Shown: positions 63,110-64,000 of the stretch, piece after piece
Position numbering within the stretch: position 1 is the stretch's first letter
How the letters are laid out: every line of letters starts with the position of its first letter
Source of the DNA: Clostridiales bacterium UBA1206
GTDB lineage: Bacteria; Bacillota; Clostridia; Oscillospirales; CAG-382
Length of the DNA stretch: 64,000 bases
Assembly: GCA_002310055.1 (NCBI GenBank)
Contig: DBXS01000033.1
Location: 10,445-74,444, forward strand
Direction: 5' to 3'
Program-made: the position numbers and the translations under genes
Notes under the pieces: generated by a model
What the model saw: the letters and a program-made list of their open reading frames with translations, nothing else
What the model was told of the DNA's origin: nothing
The model's database searches: none

Positions 63110-64000
63110 ATGGCAAAAGAAAATATCAAAAAAATAGTGCTCGCCTATTCGGGCGGGCTCGATACCTCGGTCATCATACCGTGGCTCAAGGAAAATTATA
63201 ACGATCCCGAAATTATCGCCGTCGCCGGCAACGTCGGTCAGGCGGACGAACTCGAAGGGCTCGAGGCGCGCGCGCTCAAGACCGGCGCTTCCAAGCTTTA
63301 CGTGGAAGACCTCACCGAAGAATTCGTGGAAGAGGTCATAATCCCCACCGTGCAGGCGGGCGCAAAATACGAAGGGTATCTGCTTGGCACCGCCATGGCG
63401 CGCCCCGTGATAGCGCGCAGGCTCGCCGAGATCGCCGTCGCCGAAAAAGCCGACGCCATCTGCCACGGCTGCACCGGAAAGGGAAACGACCAGGTGAGGT
63501 TCGAGCTTGCCATAAAGGCGTTCGCCCCCGGTATGAAGATAATCGCTCCCTGGCGCGAATGGGACATCAAGAGCCGCGAGGAAGAGATAGATTACGCCGA
63601 ATCTCACAACGTCCCGCTCAAGATCAACCGCGAGACCAACTATTCCAAGGATAAAAACCTGTGGCACCTTTCGCACGAAGGTCTCGATCTCGAAGATCCC
63701 GGCAACGAGCCGCTTTATCAAAAGAAGGGCTTTTTGGAAATGGGCGTTTCGCCGCAGGACGCGCCCGATACTCCCGCCGAGCTCACGCTGGAATTCGAAA
63801 AAGGCCGTCCCGTCGCCCTGAACGGCGAAAAGAAGAGCGCCAAAGAAATAATACTCGAGCTCAACAAGCTGGGCGGCGCCAACGGCATAGGACTTCTGGA
63901 CCTTGTGGAAAACCGTCTTGTAGGCATGAAGAGCCGCGGCGTGTACGAAACGCCCGGCGGCGCCATACTCTATTTCGCGCACGAATACCTCGAGACGATC
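63110..64000 (+). CDS. argG: Argininosuccinate synthase, N-terminal part (cut by window end)
   Basis: The frame starts at ATG 63110 (GGTGGAGG before it) and remains open to the last base (297 codons). ATP pyrophosphatase P-loop [15 protein letters not shown] lies at residues 12-26. GNVGQ follows near 43, then the nucleotide and citrulline-contact block [14 protein letters not shown] near 119, then [16 protein letters not shown] and a [21 protein letters not shown] block. It joins citrulline and aspartate in arginine synthesis. The usual family length is near 400 residues, so the final 100 or so lie outside. Two possible ARG boxes sit in its leader. Confidence 0.97.
   Translation, partial: MAKENIKKIVLAYSGGLDTSVIIPWLKENYNDPEIIAVAGNVGQADELEGLEARALKTGASKLYVEDLTEEFVEEVIIPTVQAGAKYEGYLLGTAMARPVIARRLAEIAVAEKADAICHGCTGKGNDQVRFELAIKAFAPGMKIIAPWREWDIKSREEEIDYAESHNVPLKINRETNYSKDKNLWHLSHEGLDLEDPGNEPLYQKKGFLEMGVSPQDAPDTPAELTLEFEKGRPVALNGEKKSAKEIILELNKLGGANGIGLLDLVENRLVGMKSRGVYETPGGAILYFAHEYLETI

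Overview
The window looks like a chromosomal segment of an endospore-forming member of the Bacillota, Clostridia type. The reasons are the Gram-positive gene sets in typical Firmicutes order: hup-rqcP-yabP-yabQ-divIC-S1 protein, dtd-hemZ next to a bifunctional (p)ppGpp enzyme, cdaA-cdaR, rnc-radical SAM-smc-ftsY, dprA-topA and DUF1385-prmC. There are also surface proteins with a sortase-like or membrane-anchor tail. YabP, YabQ and a SpoVB-like flippase point to sporulation. Codon use is GC-rich (GAC/GAA, CGC, GCG), so nearly every real gene throws long antisense shadow frames. The exact family cannot be fixed from this sequence alone. I saw no rRNA, tRNA, CRISPR array, prophage or insertion sequence.

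Layout. 1-2.3 kb: end of one sugar-type oxidoreductase facing a coupled isomerase/oxidoreductase pair. 2.3-4.4 kb: two cohesin-like surface proteins, one with 14 Glu-Glu-Pro-Ser repeats. 4.6-6.0 kb: an unknown membrane protein and an RNHCP zinc protein. 6.1-29.5 kb: a long plus-strand housekeeping series covering translation termination, rRNA methylation, DNA uptake and topology, RNA processing, chromosome segregation, protein targeting, c-di-AMP, repair, stringent response, D-aminoacyl-tRNA proofreading, haem and lipid II/sporulation flippase. 29.5-31.7 kb: the HU/sporulation/division cluster. 31.7-35.6 kb: ribosome hibernation, an rRNA methylase and groESL. 35.6-36.2 kb: a gene-poor stretch with three inverted repeats. 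36.2-38.8 kb: an ECF sigma factor fused to a tail of about 680 residues. 38.9-43.8 kb: minus-strand tex behind a membrane-anchored hexosaminidase. 43.9-45.9 kb: alaA and ruvX, with a small minus-strand gene proposed between them. 46-49.6 kb: two lipoprotein genes separated by a direct repeat, then two unknown membrane proteins downstream of secA. 52.5-62.9 kb: trmL-mnmE-mnmG-rsmG followed by enzymes of mixed origin and tmk. 63.1 kb to the end: argG, truncated by the window, behind two possible ARG boxes.

How the genes work together. Most of the window is core cell maintenance, with two second-messenger synthases (c-di-AMP and (p)ppGpp) only 4 kb apart in one co-oriented series with recJ. The accessory content is modest. 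The most unusual items are the sigma factor fusion at 36.2 kb, the AT-rich NTF2-like lipoprotein cassette between 23-bp direct repeats at 47.0-47.6 kb with a promoter and two mutually exclusive hairpins in its leader, the apparent ACG start of a FliB-like gene at 61.1 kb, and the overlapping promoter/hairpin at the prmC stop codon.
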